Below, in pieces: positions 13,665-26,450 of a stretch of 64,000 nucleotides of DNA. The position numbers were made by a program, and so were the translations under genes. Within the stretch, counting starts at the first letter, position 1. Every line of letters starts with the position of its first letter. Origin of the DNA: Chaetorhynchus papuensis (taxonomy: Eukaryota > Chordata > Aves > Passeriformes > Rhipiduridae); the NCBI GenBank assembly GCA_013396525.1, contig VWYX01000733.1:1-64000 (forward strand), in the 5' to 3' direction. The notes under the pieces were generated by a model, which was given only the letters and a program-made list of their open reading frames with translations, had not been told where the DNA came from and made no database searches.

Positions 13665-16600
13665 AAATTGCCATGTGACCTGAGAAGACAGATTATATTT
13701 CATATTTCAACTACATAAAGATCGAGTCCATCTGAGCTGCATCCCTTGCAGTCCACCTACTTTTGATCTGTGAAGATATGCTATGAGACTGTAAGACTAG
13801 AATGCTTAGAAAACAACTCTGCCAGAAGGCAGCAATATCCATGCACACAGAGGCTAAATTCCAGCTTCTTCTTTGCCAAGCAGGGGTGACTCCATCTACA
13901 GATTTCTTGTTTAAATCTCATACTCTTTCTCTTGATTTTAAAATGGTTCTACCCTTCAGAAACTCTGTCAACTATTTAAACTACAGTAACTCACTGCTAT
14001 TCCTTATGCCATTTCACATGATCTTCACAAGTGCGTAAACCATGGCTGAAGGATGGTCTGAAGTTTTACGTTTGCAGCTACAGAGTTACTGCACTTGACA
14101 ATATCAGTGGAGCAAAATCTGAAAAGCACTTTATGTAACTTCCAGTGTTCTGTATTATTAACTGTCTAGTAACCTGGTTTAAATAACTCCTGCTGCTTTT
14201 ATAAGACCATTTATCTGCTACACCAGACATCACTCCAAGTAGACAGCACTTCCTCTCAGCACACTTCTTGCTCAGAGAAAGGTGGTATTTAATAAGGGGG
14301 AGTTTAGTTCTGGAGGCCAGATGCTGGCCTTAATAGAGCACTAAACAGACAGAAAACACTAACGGGTGCAACAGAAGTTGTGGGAAATTGACAGTAGCTT
14401 TTCTAGAAATACTTCACCTTGAATTTCCTTTCACAGAGCAGCTCCTTCAAATGTCTCACCTATTCCTCCTTCTTACCCAAGACAGTAAGTACAACCCTTC
14501 AGATCCCTGCAGAGCAGCCACAGCAGGAACAAGCTCCATCTCTGGAGAGGAGCACATGGCAAGACAGAGGCCAAGCACCCCGCCTGGCCTCAGGGGCCTA
14601 TAAAAATCCCAAATGGCAAAGTGAGGTGGATATCCAATGGCTGAACACAGTCTGTTCCAACATAAAGGGCAGAGGATCTTAAACAAACCAGTAGACAGCA
14701 AATTAAAAGAAAAAAAAAAAAGGAAAACTATATTGCTTTGTATCACATAGGGTAAGCTGTGGAACTTCTTGTGAATTCAAAAATTATACATACTTTGAAA
14801 AATAGAAGACAAAATGGGTAAAGTCATGGAAGAAAAATTCAGTATGGCCTTTAAATATAAATTTAATGCCTTCGTTCTGACATACCCTGAGCTGCATGTT
14901 ACTGGAGGTCATACCGGAGAAGGTATCTCTACAACTCTGCCCTTTTTCTATACTCTTCTCTTATCCTCTACTGCTGGCAATGTCAGAAAAGCTCCTGGGC
15001 TTTTATCAGCTTCTGGACTACCACATCACAGCTGTTCTTCCCCTCACTAATGGCATTTCTGTAATGTAAGCTGTAATAAGAAGGAATTCACCAGCAGATA
15101 ACCATATACGCACAATACCAGACAAACCTCAGTAAAAAGATGGAAATAAAAAGCCCACAAAAACCCTGTAGAAAATTAGGACATTTTTTGCTCTTCAGAT
15201 CTGAGAAACAGACATCATTGCAAATGCCCCAAAAGTTATTTACATATAGAAGGGGGAAGATTTTCTGAACGGTTTAGCAGTAACTAAATAGCAAGGAATT
15301 CACTGAACAATTGTGTTCACCACAGCAATGAAGCATGTCATACATTTTGGTTTTTAAATATACATACCCCATAGACATTACTCCAGTTCTACAAATTATA
15401 TTGATGTGCTCCATCAAAATCAAATGATTAAACTCAAAGCAAAATACACAATTTGTTCAAATTTCCGTTGCATATTTTATAGTATGTTTTAAACTAAAAA
15501 AAAGAATAGAACCCGATTGTTTCATGTATAGATTGGAGAATGTTTTATAGTCATAGAAAAAGAAAAGCTGTGATTTATTGCCAGTCTTTACAAGGACAGC
15601 TGTCTGATATTTTAACTTTTGCCCTATACCCACCAAGAGTGAAAGTTAATTAACTTCTTTATATGACTCAAGGACATCCAGTCTTTATGAAGTGAATGGA
15701 AAGCTACTGAACTAATGCATTAAATTGAAACCCTAAGAGTAGAAAGTTTTCCCAGAAAGCCATTTTGTTTTAATAAAATACATAATCCTTCAGAGAAAAA
15801 TGAACAGACCGTTATTAAGTTAGCTCCTAGCCTTTTAAGATTAACATTTTCAATATAGATTTTTTTTTTAATACATATACTTTTTTTGAAAGGATCTTGT
15901 TGCATCAGACACTGGAGAAACCTACCATGGTAAATTCAGCCCTTTACTGATCTCCTTACCGATTAGAACAAGTAATGCTGCATTTGAGAAGTATCTACCC
16001 GGACCCAGAATGTTCTGACAAAAAAATAAACAAAAAAAATTTTGGTGAACATCTACCAGGAAAACACAATAAAATTCCAATTTGTATCATCACAGGTTTG
16101 GATTACAGTGAGGGTAGGGAAAAGACATGGTAGTGATGCTACCTTTAAGTCAGAAGGTCTTGGTTTAATCACAACAGCATTTATGCAACTCCAGCTGAAA
16201 ATATCCCTGTTCAAAAACCGGTGGAACTGCATACCAGGAGAAATATCACTGCAAACTGCTTCTACACTCTTTCCATAAGCATCCATTTCTCACCTTGGTT
16301 AGAGACAGCTATGGGATGAGCAAGCAAAGGTACTTACATTCCCATGGCCATAAATCTTTCCTTGTGAATTCACAAGAGAATATTGTAGGATTCTATTTTT
16401 GTCTTGGCTTATTACAAGTTACCAGCACGCAGCTAGAACAGAGTAAATCCTACACCTGGCAACTGCAGTCTTTCAAAGCTTTCATGAACGTGGCATTGTT
16501 TGCCTGCCTGAAAGCCAGTGGTGCACAGAATGCTAAGGGCTGTATCCGAGCAGGGCTGAAGGCAGGACACAAATAGAACGGAGCAGTAGAAAAGGAAGCT

Positions 16601-19086
16601 GTGTGCAGTGATGCAAAAAAACCCTATTGCTGATTTGTATTCTGCCTGAGTACGAGGAAGAAAGTAAGAAAACCTCCAGCTCATTCACATGAGGAATATA
16701 AATAGAAGATTCAGCAAAGAACTACTTTTCTAAGCATTCACATTTGGAACATATTCAAATTCTAGTTATATACCGAATAATCATAAAAGGCAATACTTGT
16801 TAATCACAAAATTGGAGAGTTCCAGAATTTGGAAATAGACTGATTTAATGCCAATGTTACATACAGTTTGTATAATATACAAAATAAAAATCATAGTTTA
16901 AGTCACATAATACAGTAGGGGATGGCAACTGCGGATAACCAGCTCCCATGGTGGATGTGATTGTATGGTACATTTCACAATAGTTATAAAAAGATGAAAG
17001 GCAGAGCTTGAGGACCATAAACAACGGATTATTTTACAGACAATCAACTGACAAAGTCATAGGCACTGAGGAAATAATACAAACAGAAGAAAAAGAAGCA
17101 GTGCAGTGGAAAAGCATTTAAATACACACCATAATAAGGAAAGATGAACTGATTTGCAATATCGAATCTTTTCAAGGAGTATATATAACTTGCAGCTGCT
17201 TCATCAGGATGGTGCACAAAAACAAAGCCCTTTAGAGAGCATCAGCAGGGAGCTCCTCCTAGGTGAAGCTTTGATGATGTTTAATAGAGGAAAAGCAAAC
17301 AAACAACCATCCCACCTATTTGTGCTGCTCCATGAAATAGAAAACATATCTATAGCCACAAGTAGAGCCCAGTATTAGGATAGGATCTGTGAAACAAAAT
17401 AACTTATCCGCACAAGACACATTTCAAAAGCAGGTTTACTCCAGAACAGATCTAAACTGCTCCGTGCACTGAATGCTCAGTTAACACCTGAGAGTGTATC
17501 CTCCAGCTTATTTTCATACAAAATTAAGCCAGATTTGTCTGCTATAAAGCTGCTCCATGACACAAAACACAGAACAGTAAGATGGATATTAAGGGACTTT
17601 AATTCAAAACAACATTCATGCTCCAAACTAGAACACAGACATGTTGAAAATCAAGACTCCTATCAAAGACTTCTTACTGTCAGATGAGTCTGATTTTCAG
17701 AAGGCAATAGTTGGATGACCATGCTTGCCCATCCTCCACTTCTATAAATTTTATGTTCATTTCTATACATTCTGTTCATTCATTGGTCCTTGAAAGTGGG
17801 AACTGTGGGTTACAGGTTGTGCAGAAAAGGGCAGATATGACTGAGTTCCTATAGAAGGAGGCAGCAGACTCTCTTGATAACAGGATTCAGAGGGCTCCAC
17901 AAAAAAAACCCAACAAAACCTAAAGGAAGTATACTTGTTATATCTCAATGAAGATTTACTATCTTTAGACATAAAATTTAGCAAATAAACTTCTTTTGAA
18001 CTGAAATCTGTAAAGATCCTAATGGGCATGTTAGATATATCCAGAGCCTACCGTGTACTACTCTTAACCACACCCAAAAGACAGCAGAGGAAAAAGACAA
18101 CCGTGCACACAAACTCCATCCAAATGGCTCATGTGTCGCCGATTTCAGTAGATCAGTAAAGGTGAGGTTCCACATTCCTCGTTCTGGCCAGGACAAATGT
18201 TGAGTGTGTACTTCCAGAGGACACAGAGAGCACAAAGGGCTCCTTGTGCTGGGCTCCACTACAGCTGACATGGACAGAAGTCCATCATTGCAGTGTGATG
18301 TGCCTCGCGCACAGACACCACACACAAACGTGGCCCTCAACCAGGCCTGAGACCTGATCGTGTCTGCAGAAGTTGGCCTGGACCTGTGAGCTCCTCTCCC
18401 AGCCAACTGGCAGAGCTTCAGTTCCCCATCTCTCCCGGATCCATGGCCTCAGTAGCTGGCTCCAAGCCGCTGAGCTGCTCTGCAGGCTAATACCAGCCCT
18501 GCTGGTGAGGCACTCTGACACCTCCACACAGGGCCCATGCCCCAGCTGATTGCACCCCAAGGTGCAGGAGCCCCTAGGACCCAATGGTCCCACTCCAGTT
18601 GGAACTGTGGGCTCACACTGGCACTTAATACTCCATATATACAAATGTATTTAGAAGAGAGCCCCCTCACCCAGCAATATATGACCGACCTCTTTATTCC
18701 TCCATTCTGCTCTCCTATGCTGCTTCTGCTCCAAATCACCTCGAATCCTTCTTTACAGAATCACAAACCCTGCCTTTTGCCCTTCTCCTAAACATTCCAT
18801 AATACATCCTGAAGAACTTACGGATGCTCTTCCCCTCCACCCCATAATAAATCTCGTGGAACTCATCACCTTCCTGTGGAAGACTTGGGAAGAACCAGGT
18901 CAGGATGCGCCATTTCTCAGACTATTTCCCCATCTGCCACCATTCCACTGGGTCCCTTTGTGGTTTTGAAGATGAGCCTTTTACCACACAGCCTAATTTA
19001 TCCCCCAGCTTTCAAAGTAAAGCTAGAGAGGCCTGCATCACTGTACACCTTGTACCTCAGATACTCAGGAGTTAAGGTGATGTCAT
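13665..19086. other. Intronic, little recognised
   Basis: AT-rich sequence without CR1 or LTR that I can identify, except for the unclassified GC-rich segment at 18.05-18.65 kb. Confidence 0.65.
18050..18650. other. Unclassified GC-rich segment
   Basis: Richer in GC and CpG than its surroundings, with overlapping open frames on the minus strand (up to 142 codons, not starting convincingly and without a known domain). On the minus strand AATAAAG occurs near 18,690. It may be an old retroelement LTR or an unknown repeat; I do not recognise a gene. Confidence 0.3.
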
Positions 19087-19262
19087 TTGGAACAGGCTAT
19101 CCAGGGAACTGGTGGGGTCACCAACCCCAAAAGCGTTCAAAAAACATGTGGATGTAGTACTTGAGGACATAGTTTAGTGGTGAACATGGTGGTGATGCTG
19201 GGTTGACAGCTGGACTTGATGATCTTAGTGGTCTTTTCCAATATTAACAATTTCATTCCATA
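19087..19262 (+). repeat. CR1 LINE 3' fragment (different subfamily)
   Basis: It matches the CR1 3' end of the type GGAACAGGCTATCCAGGGAA, CATAGTTTAGTGGTGAACAT and TTGATGATCTTAGTGGTCTT. This 3' end differs from the copies carrying AAGGTCCCTTCCAAC. Confidence 0.88.
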
Positions 19263-19456
19263 CAAAAAAAAATTATTTTTTTATAAAAATAAAATATTTT
19301 TCTATTTTAAAGCTGGTAAATCATCAGAAACTTACTAGGATGTACACGCCATTCTCTATCTCCTTAAAAAAAAGGAGAAAAGGAATTAATTTCTACAGCA
19401 ATAAGGACTTGACCAATTAATGACAATTTCCCCATAGATTATATAGTCTAAAAATG

Positions 19457-19512
19457 AAAAAAAAAACCAAAACAAAAAAACCCAAAAAACCAAAACCACA
19501 CACAAAAAAAGG
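19457..19512 (+). repeat. A-rich simple sequence
   Basis: A tract of AAAAACC/CAAAA units followed by CACACA. Low complexity only. Confidence 0.85.
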
Positions 19513-22500
19513 AAGTCAAATCATAGCAAAGACAGGAGTATTCTTACTTATATTGCCAAAGTGCCCAAGCAGAAGCCAAACTCCTCTGGGGTAAGAACTC
19601 TGCAAGTGTCAAATGAAGTCTGTGATCTGACAGAGGCAACACATGAAAGAAAATGAAAATGCTTTCCTACACACGGGAGGAGGAGTACAACAAGACAGCA
19701 CTTGATAGCATGACAGACAGCACTCTTTTCAAGTTTCTACTGACAACATGAAAGAGATATATGTAACATTTGAGCCCACTCAGTGGAGTCCCTAGCACGG
19801 ATAAGAGGCAACACGAAGTCAAAGAAGATCCCTTTAAGTCTACAAGCAAAAGGACACAGAAGGCCAGAGCCCCGTACGGACACATGTGGAAGACAGCAAG
19901 AGACAACGGGTTAAAAGTGGAAAGCTGTAAGGTTACTCCTTCCCCCAAGGTAAAAGCAAAGCTGAGGGTGTATATACAAGCCAGCACAGCTATTTTAGAG
20001 GAAATCAAGAAAATCAACCCATTTCTCACAAGAACTGTTCAAGATAACACATGTTTTTCATCTGTATCCCAGAGATCAGTGAATTTGTCAAGGACTGGAT
20101 TAAATAAGTGAACTTAAAAAATAAAACAAAACTACATAAAACCCACTGCAAAAGCAGAAAATCTCACCCTCAGCAAGTTCCCTTGGCAAGATCAACAAGC
20201 TCCTAGAAGCTGCATTACCTGCACCTCTGAAAGTGCCCTGGTTTCCCAAAGGCTGCCTTGCTGTGTGCTGTTAAAAATAAAACCCCTTTTGGTTATATTT
20301 GTTTTAACTTACTGACTTGAAAAATCTACAGCCAACTCACATAACACTGTGTCCTTTTCTCTGCCTTCTGCTGAAGTTCTCTGGGCTCCTCTTTTTCTGA
20401 ATCCTTACTGTGTTTGTCTAAGGTCACCCACCCCATGCCCAGTCTTTCTTTCACCTAGTCTCTTCCTCCTCCCACTTTCACGTGGAGAATTTAATGTTTT
20501 TTTCCTCAAGCCTCCACTATTCCCGTTGTCTCTGTCTGACAGTTGATCAGTGCCTTGCAAACAGCTTACAAAACAGATTCATCTGCAGCTGTTTTGGCTG
20601 AGAGCTCAAGAAAAGTTGTCATTCTTTGAAAAAACCCCATGAATTCCATTACCTACCCCAAAAAACTAACAGACAAGTAACACATTTTAACATGCTTTTT
20701 TTTTAGCAGATAGCTGCAAAACAGCCAAAGAACACACCATATACTCACAGACTAACAAAACAGTTGAGTGAATTCATAGATTAACTGACCAATAATTAAT
20801 ATGATCAAATATAAATCTAAAACTCATACAGTTAAAAAAAAAGGAATTCTTCCCAAAATCCTATTATAGGCACTACTAATTAAATTAAAGGAAAAAATGC
20901 ACAACTTCCTTGATTTTTCAAATTTAATTCCAGAAATGATTTCCCAGGAGACAACCCAAACCCACTCTGCTGCTGTGCCTTCCACGTGCACTGCTGCGTG
21001 CGGAATGTGCAGCCCAGGGCTGGAAGGGAGGCAGGACTGCCCTGCTCAGGCTCATGCAGAGACAGCACCTTCAGCTGCTCACCAGGCCTGGCCCTGCAGG
21101 AACAGATGCTACAGAAACTTTGTCTGGGAAACTCTGAAAAAATGATGACTTAGGTTTTGGCCTGTAATTATGAGTTTCACAAACAAATAGTTCACACTTA
21201 AATGTTTCATACTGCTAACAGTTAAGTAAGTCTTATTTTAATAAGTAAGAAATTTAAATTCCAAAGATTTTTTCAGATTGTTTGTTACATTACTTTGAGT
21301 AATGTTTGCTCCTACCTTGAGGTGCCTTCACTTAGCAACAAGGTAAAACTACATGGTCACTTGAGTAATAACATGTGTACCTGATGCAACTAATGTATGC
21401 ATGATCTTACATATGGGAAATTTAAAATTAAAAGAAAAAACAAAAAACTTCACTGCAACATCATTATTCCACAGCAATTAGTAGCATCTTAGCTCTTCTT
21501 CTCAATTGTTCTCTGTGTTTAAGAACTAAAACTTCCTGGACCACTTGTTGCAGCATGTAACGTTATAAATTAAGTATCCTAACCAAAATAAGGTACCATT
21601 CCTATAACAAAGTGTCGACGACTTCAACTGAGCTCACGCAATTCAGAGAATCCTCAGTCCTACAAGAAAGCAAGCACTTTCCATGATACAGCAGTATCCT
21701 CTGATCCCTACAAGTGTAATTTAAAATGAAGTGTGGTATCGCAGACTCCTGGAGTTAGGTTGAGTGTAGGATTATAATGTGTGTATTGGATATCTTGGAA
21801 ATCTTGGGGAAAAAAAAATAAAATCTCAGTTATATTGTAAGCTTTGTGAAACTGAAAGAAAAAGTATTCTAAACCAATTAGCTGGAAGCAATTTTCTACT
21901 CCAAAAAGGATATTCCAAAGATGCTCTCATAGCTACCATATGATACTGTTCTGGCATTCATTTCTGAAATTCATATCCAAAAGTCAAATACCTTGTGCAG
22001 CTCATAGTTTCACAGCTGAGTGGTACAACAGCTTATCTAAACCCCTAAAACCAAAGATTCTCCCCCTAGTTTTCACAAGGCAAAACTCAGTGCTGGTTCC
22101 ATTGTTGCAACGAATCCAAATACCTCTCTGCTTGGTAAGAGAATAGCTGATACAAAATTGACACTCCAGATTAAAACAGACTTATTAAAACACTTTGAAT
22201 TTCTGAAAGATTGTAGTGGAAGGCACAGTTAATGGCATGCTGCATTTTTGACCAAGGAAACTTACACAAATCCTTTATTCAAAAGCCAGGCTGTCAAAAA
22301 CATACAACTATTTGAAATCAACTTCTCCCCTTAATGTCTTATAGAACACAGATGTCTTGGCAAGGTTGGCACAAACAAAAACCTCCAAGCTATTCAACCA
22401 GCTGCTTTGATTTTGTTATGCCTGAACAGTCACATGCTCTGTTGAGACCTCTATTCTGTTTATGCCTTGAGTCAGTATAAAGCTTTTTGCTCTTTATTAG

Positions 22501-24154
22501 GACAAGCAGCAGTTTTTAAATTATTTCTTGTGACACAAGGAAAGAAAATAACCTCCACAGAAATGACTCACCAATATTAATAACAATAAAACCAAGTCCT
22601 GAAAAATCAGTAAGTTATTACCAATGTATGAATGTCCATAGAGCATACACTGTAAGTTGGGCTGTTTTGTTTTCCAAGTCTTAAGATATATAAGCAATAT
22701 CCAGCATCCTAACAAATAAAATGAAATCAAACCATTAATAGATACCCCTGTGCATGCTCCTAGCCTGGAACAAATACAGAGTAGCTCAGACCATGTTTTG
22801 ACAAGTTTCCATTAAGAGCACTGTGCAATCATTGCAGTTACCTAATTTACAGGCCTTCACTGCATCTGCACCAGAGATTACCAAGGAGTATTATGACCAG
22901 AAAATACACTTTCCAAATCATCCAGCAGTTTCCAAGCAGCTCACTTGTCAGGAGAAGCATTATATTTGAAAAGCACCAAGAGAGACACTAAAACATATAT
23001 GTACCTTAAAGGCATCTTTTAGGGCCTCCAAAGATGAAACATAATTGTCAGCTTGCAGCCCAATCGATCTAAACTGATGATAGAAGAGGAAGAAAAACAA
23101 GCTGTCCACGATTTTGCTTTGCCTGTAAATACCATCCTCTGAGCCATCTCAAGTGTTCTCAAGAAGAATAACTCATGTGTGTGGTCTTAACATCAGCTAT
23201 GCCATCAATGGTTCAGTTACTGTACTACTGAACTAAAACCAGAAATTCTTCACTTAACACTGGCATCAGTAAACAGAAGGGAGTAATTTTTAACAGGTCT
23301 TGCTACATCTCATTCATCATAAAACACAGCAAATGGGGAATATTTGCAATAAAATGTTTATTAATATACAATTTAACTATTTCTCCTGAATTGTGTATCA
23401 TATTATACCTTAACAATTCCTTTAGAGTATGAGTACTCTCAAATGAGCTATTCTTTTCCAAGATGATGGTTTTATTACAGTTATGTTAAGAACAATTGAA
23501 TACACCTCATTCTGACAGAAGAAAAACAATTATGCATGAAAGTAATGGGGTTTTTGGTTTGTTTTTCTTAAATATTCATTCCACGCCCTGTTTACACTTG
23601 ATAAGCAGGTATGGGTTACTCTCTACTGTTATTATAAGCTTAAGAAAAAAGTTGGAGGTCAGTTACCACAAAAACTGTAGACCTCCTTGTGGCTACACAT
23701 AATTCAATGCCTGTAATGATACATATTTATCCCATTCAGTACACTGCATAAAATATGATTGCTGGTGTATAAAGTGACAGTCTGTACCATCAAAAACAAA
23801 CCAAGGTAACTCAGATAGACTCTGCAGCATAACATACTTAGCAAGTCACAGAAAGGGACAGAAAATTTTACCACACTCTCAGGCAAACACATTTGTTAAT
23901 CAGCCTGTCGAATACAACGTGCTAGTTTGCAAGACACCTTGACCCATATTTGCAGCTGCAAGAAAGAAAGAAAAGACTGGAGAACGATTTTAAGTCTAGA
24001 CCCCTCCCTCTTTTCCACCCATGGCTTCAAGGATAAGGTTAGTCATACACACAAACACAGCACCAAGGCTGGTTGTACTTTCTACCAGGTGCAGCAGGAG
24101 GTACGATGAAAGAAAGAATCCAGGACAGGCAGTTCTCCAGCTGACTCAGTGAGC

Positions 24155-24180
24155 AGGGAGGGGGGTGGGGGCGGGGAGGG
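24155..24180 (+). repeat. G-quadruplex-type motif
   Basis: Runs of 3, 6, 5, 4 and 3 G separated by one- or two-base spacers (GGGAGGGGGGTGGGGGCGGG and on). It meets the usual G4 pattern with very short loops. Confidence 0.75.
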
Positions 24181-25062
24181 AAGAAAAGCCCTAAGTAAAG
24201 TCAGTTGCAACTTGATTAAATATCATTCTCCCATTTTTTTCCTACATCATTTAGAAACATTTGCACTGTGTGTTGCCATTCACAAAGTCATGATGAATGT
24301 TTTAAATTGGCAGTCTATTTACCCTGGTTGGAGTTGATTGTGATTTTAAGGTAAAGAAATAGTAATGAATTTTTAATTCCACCATGTAGCCAGTTACCAA
24401 AGACAGGTGTGCTACCAAACACCCCAGCTGTCTATTACATCTTTTTGATTATTCACGGGGTTATCAGAAGCACAAGTCCTCACTTCAGCTGGATGATCCA
24501 AGCAGTAAAGTGGTGTCCTAGGTTAAGAAACTCGGAAACTGTGCCTTCAAAAACTGAGGATTTTCTGCAGCTGTCGGAATTCCCAGACAATTTTTGACCC
24601 AGCATAAGCACCTGTTTACATCATGTGCATCAGAAACTCCTGTACATGCTCAGCAATCTGGACATCAGCACCCACTCACTATATCCATTCTGCAAAATCT
24701 ACAAGGGATGCAGAGTAACTCCTAAAAGCACTGCATACACTTCCAGACCAACTCTACTGAAGCCTGGTTCCCCCAAAATTGCCAAACTTGCTGCACATGC
24801 AATAACTCTGAAAAACTGATTTAAATGTCCTTTAACTACACTTAACAGTCAAACTAGTTCTTGGCAAATACTTTCAGGCAATTTCACATTAGAGAGCTTT
24901 ACGCAAAGCATTGCACTATCAGCATGGTGTGCTGATGTCAGGCATGTTGTGATCAATCTTTCACCACTCTATTCTCTAATGCGCAGTCACAGTTGATAGT
25001 TTTTTCTACTACAACTTGGATAAGGACATTCTCAAATTCAACATTAAAATAACTTCTCTGCT

Positions 25063-25250
25063 AGGTGGATGTGCTATTTAGTGCATTTGGTTTATGTGGC
25101 AAGGTTTTGGTAGCTGGGGGCAGGGCAATAAAGAGGGCCTGTGGGGTGGCTTCTGTGAGAAGACACCAGAAGCAGCCTCCATGTTGGAGAGAGTCAACTC
25201 TGATTCCACAAAGGACCCAACACATTTGGCAACATTTTTTTTTTTGTTTC
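25063..25250 (+). mobile_element. Avian LTR-retroelement fragment (ERVL-like)
   Basis: The stretch GTTTATGTGGCAAGGTTTTG, GTAGCTGGGGGCAGGG, GTGGCTTCTGTGAGAAGACA and CATGTTGGAGAGAGTCAACT resembles a common avian ERVL-type repeat that I know by sequence. It is a partial copy; no termini or duplication were identified. Confidence 0.6.
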
Positions 25251-25336
25251 AGTGGCTAGAATTTGTTTTTGATCTTGGGAGTAATTTTTTAAAATGAATT
25301 TACAATTCCATTTATCATTTAATTCACCATTCATTC

Positions 25337-25380
25337 AGCTTTATCATGAAAGTTATAACTTTCATGAATTAAATAAAGCT
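25337..25380. repeat. Palindrome with outer inverted repeat
   Basis: The core at 25,344-25,367 is a perfect 24-base palindrome (half-site TCATGAAAGTTA). Outer arms AGCTTTA (25,337-25,343) and TAAAGCT (25,374-25,380) are also complementary, with an asymmetric 6-base insertion. Confidence 0.85.
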
Positions 25381-26391
25381 TTTCAGGTATGTTTCTCACA
25401 ATCCCTCTTACGGCAACAATCAGTAAATGCTATTCACTAAGAAACAGAAGAAAATGCACATCTGAAAGGCTGGTGAGAATACCCAGAAGGTTGCAGGTTA
25501 TCCCCTCAGACTTCTCTTAGGCAACCTGCAACATCTCAGTGGTATCACGAGCTGAAAGCAACAATAGAGCTCAGCTGCCGCAGTGGTGCCCTGTGACCTG
25601 TTCAGGCCAGTCCGGGTCATAACATGATTACAGAGATAGGAATCCAGCTTATTCATCAGCCCTCAAAGAACAATCCTCTATCAATCACGCAGAGTAACCT
25701 TGGTACAGGCTCCTGGCCTTAAGCTGAAACCTGGTAGCTTCCTACACAAACCACGTAGATGTTTCATTGCTGTTGTCACAATACTCTGACCTTCCGTGCA
25801 AGTTCCTTTCTCTATTTCAGTTTCTCTTAATCTGATTAGTAAACACCCGTGACACCTGGCTGTAGTACCAGCTCACCCACATGATTTCAGACAGAAGTTT
25901 ACAATGTGAGGAGTGGAGAGATCTAAATGCATTGAGACTGGGGAAGAAAAGTAAAAAGCAAGAACCAGACAAATCTATGAAAGCTAAAAGTAACAGTTTC
26001 CATTTGCTGTAAGTAATGACTCGCAGTGAATAACTACTCTTTTTCTTTCTAAACAGTATTTTAATTTAAATGTGACACCAAATGTAAAGTTCCACTAATT
26101 CTATGAAGTCATCTCTTAAAACTGTGAAGTATTTCCATTAGACTTAAAAAACAAACATTTATTTAAAATTATCTGAAAAACAAACACTGAAATACTCAGA
26201 ACATCAACAGGAAATAAAATTAACGTACCATTTACTGTCTATCATAAGAAAAATATACAAAGCAAGAACAGAGCATGACACCAAGACTGTAGTATTTTAA
26301 ATACTGACTGTAATGACCACATGAGGATGACCCATCCATTCATATGCAACTTTAATATTAACATGCTGTGAAATAAAATTACAGTCCTTTG

Positions 26392-26450
26392 TAAAAAAAC
26401 CAAAACAAAATAAAACAAAAACCCACTAATACAAAGAAAAAACCCCAAAA
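26392..26450 (+). repeat. A-rich simple sequence
   Basis: Degenerate (CAAAA)n with short C runs, similar in kind to the block near 19.5 kb. Confidence 0.8.

Larger units (their letters stand above)
19263..25062. other. Intronic, little recognised
   Basis: Contains an A-rich tract and the G-rich motif at 24.16 kb. Overlapping open frames near 19.67-20.11 kb start on non-ATG codons and have no recognisable domain. Confidence 0.65.

Noticed and set aside
13344..13703. 119-codon minus-strand ORF and neighbours
   Set aside because: Antisense frames of a CR1 copy.
19667..20111. Overlapping 120- and 113-codon ORFs on opposite strands
   Set aside because: Both begin on non-ATG codons (GTG, TTG), show no domain I know, and no splice signals tie them to a gene.
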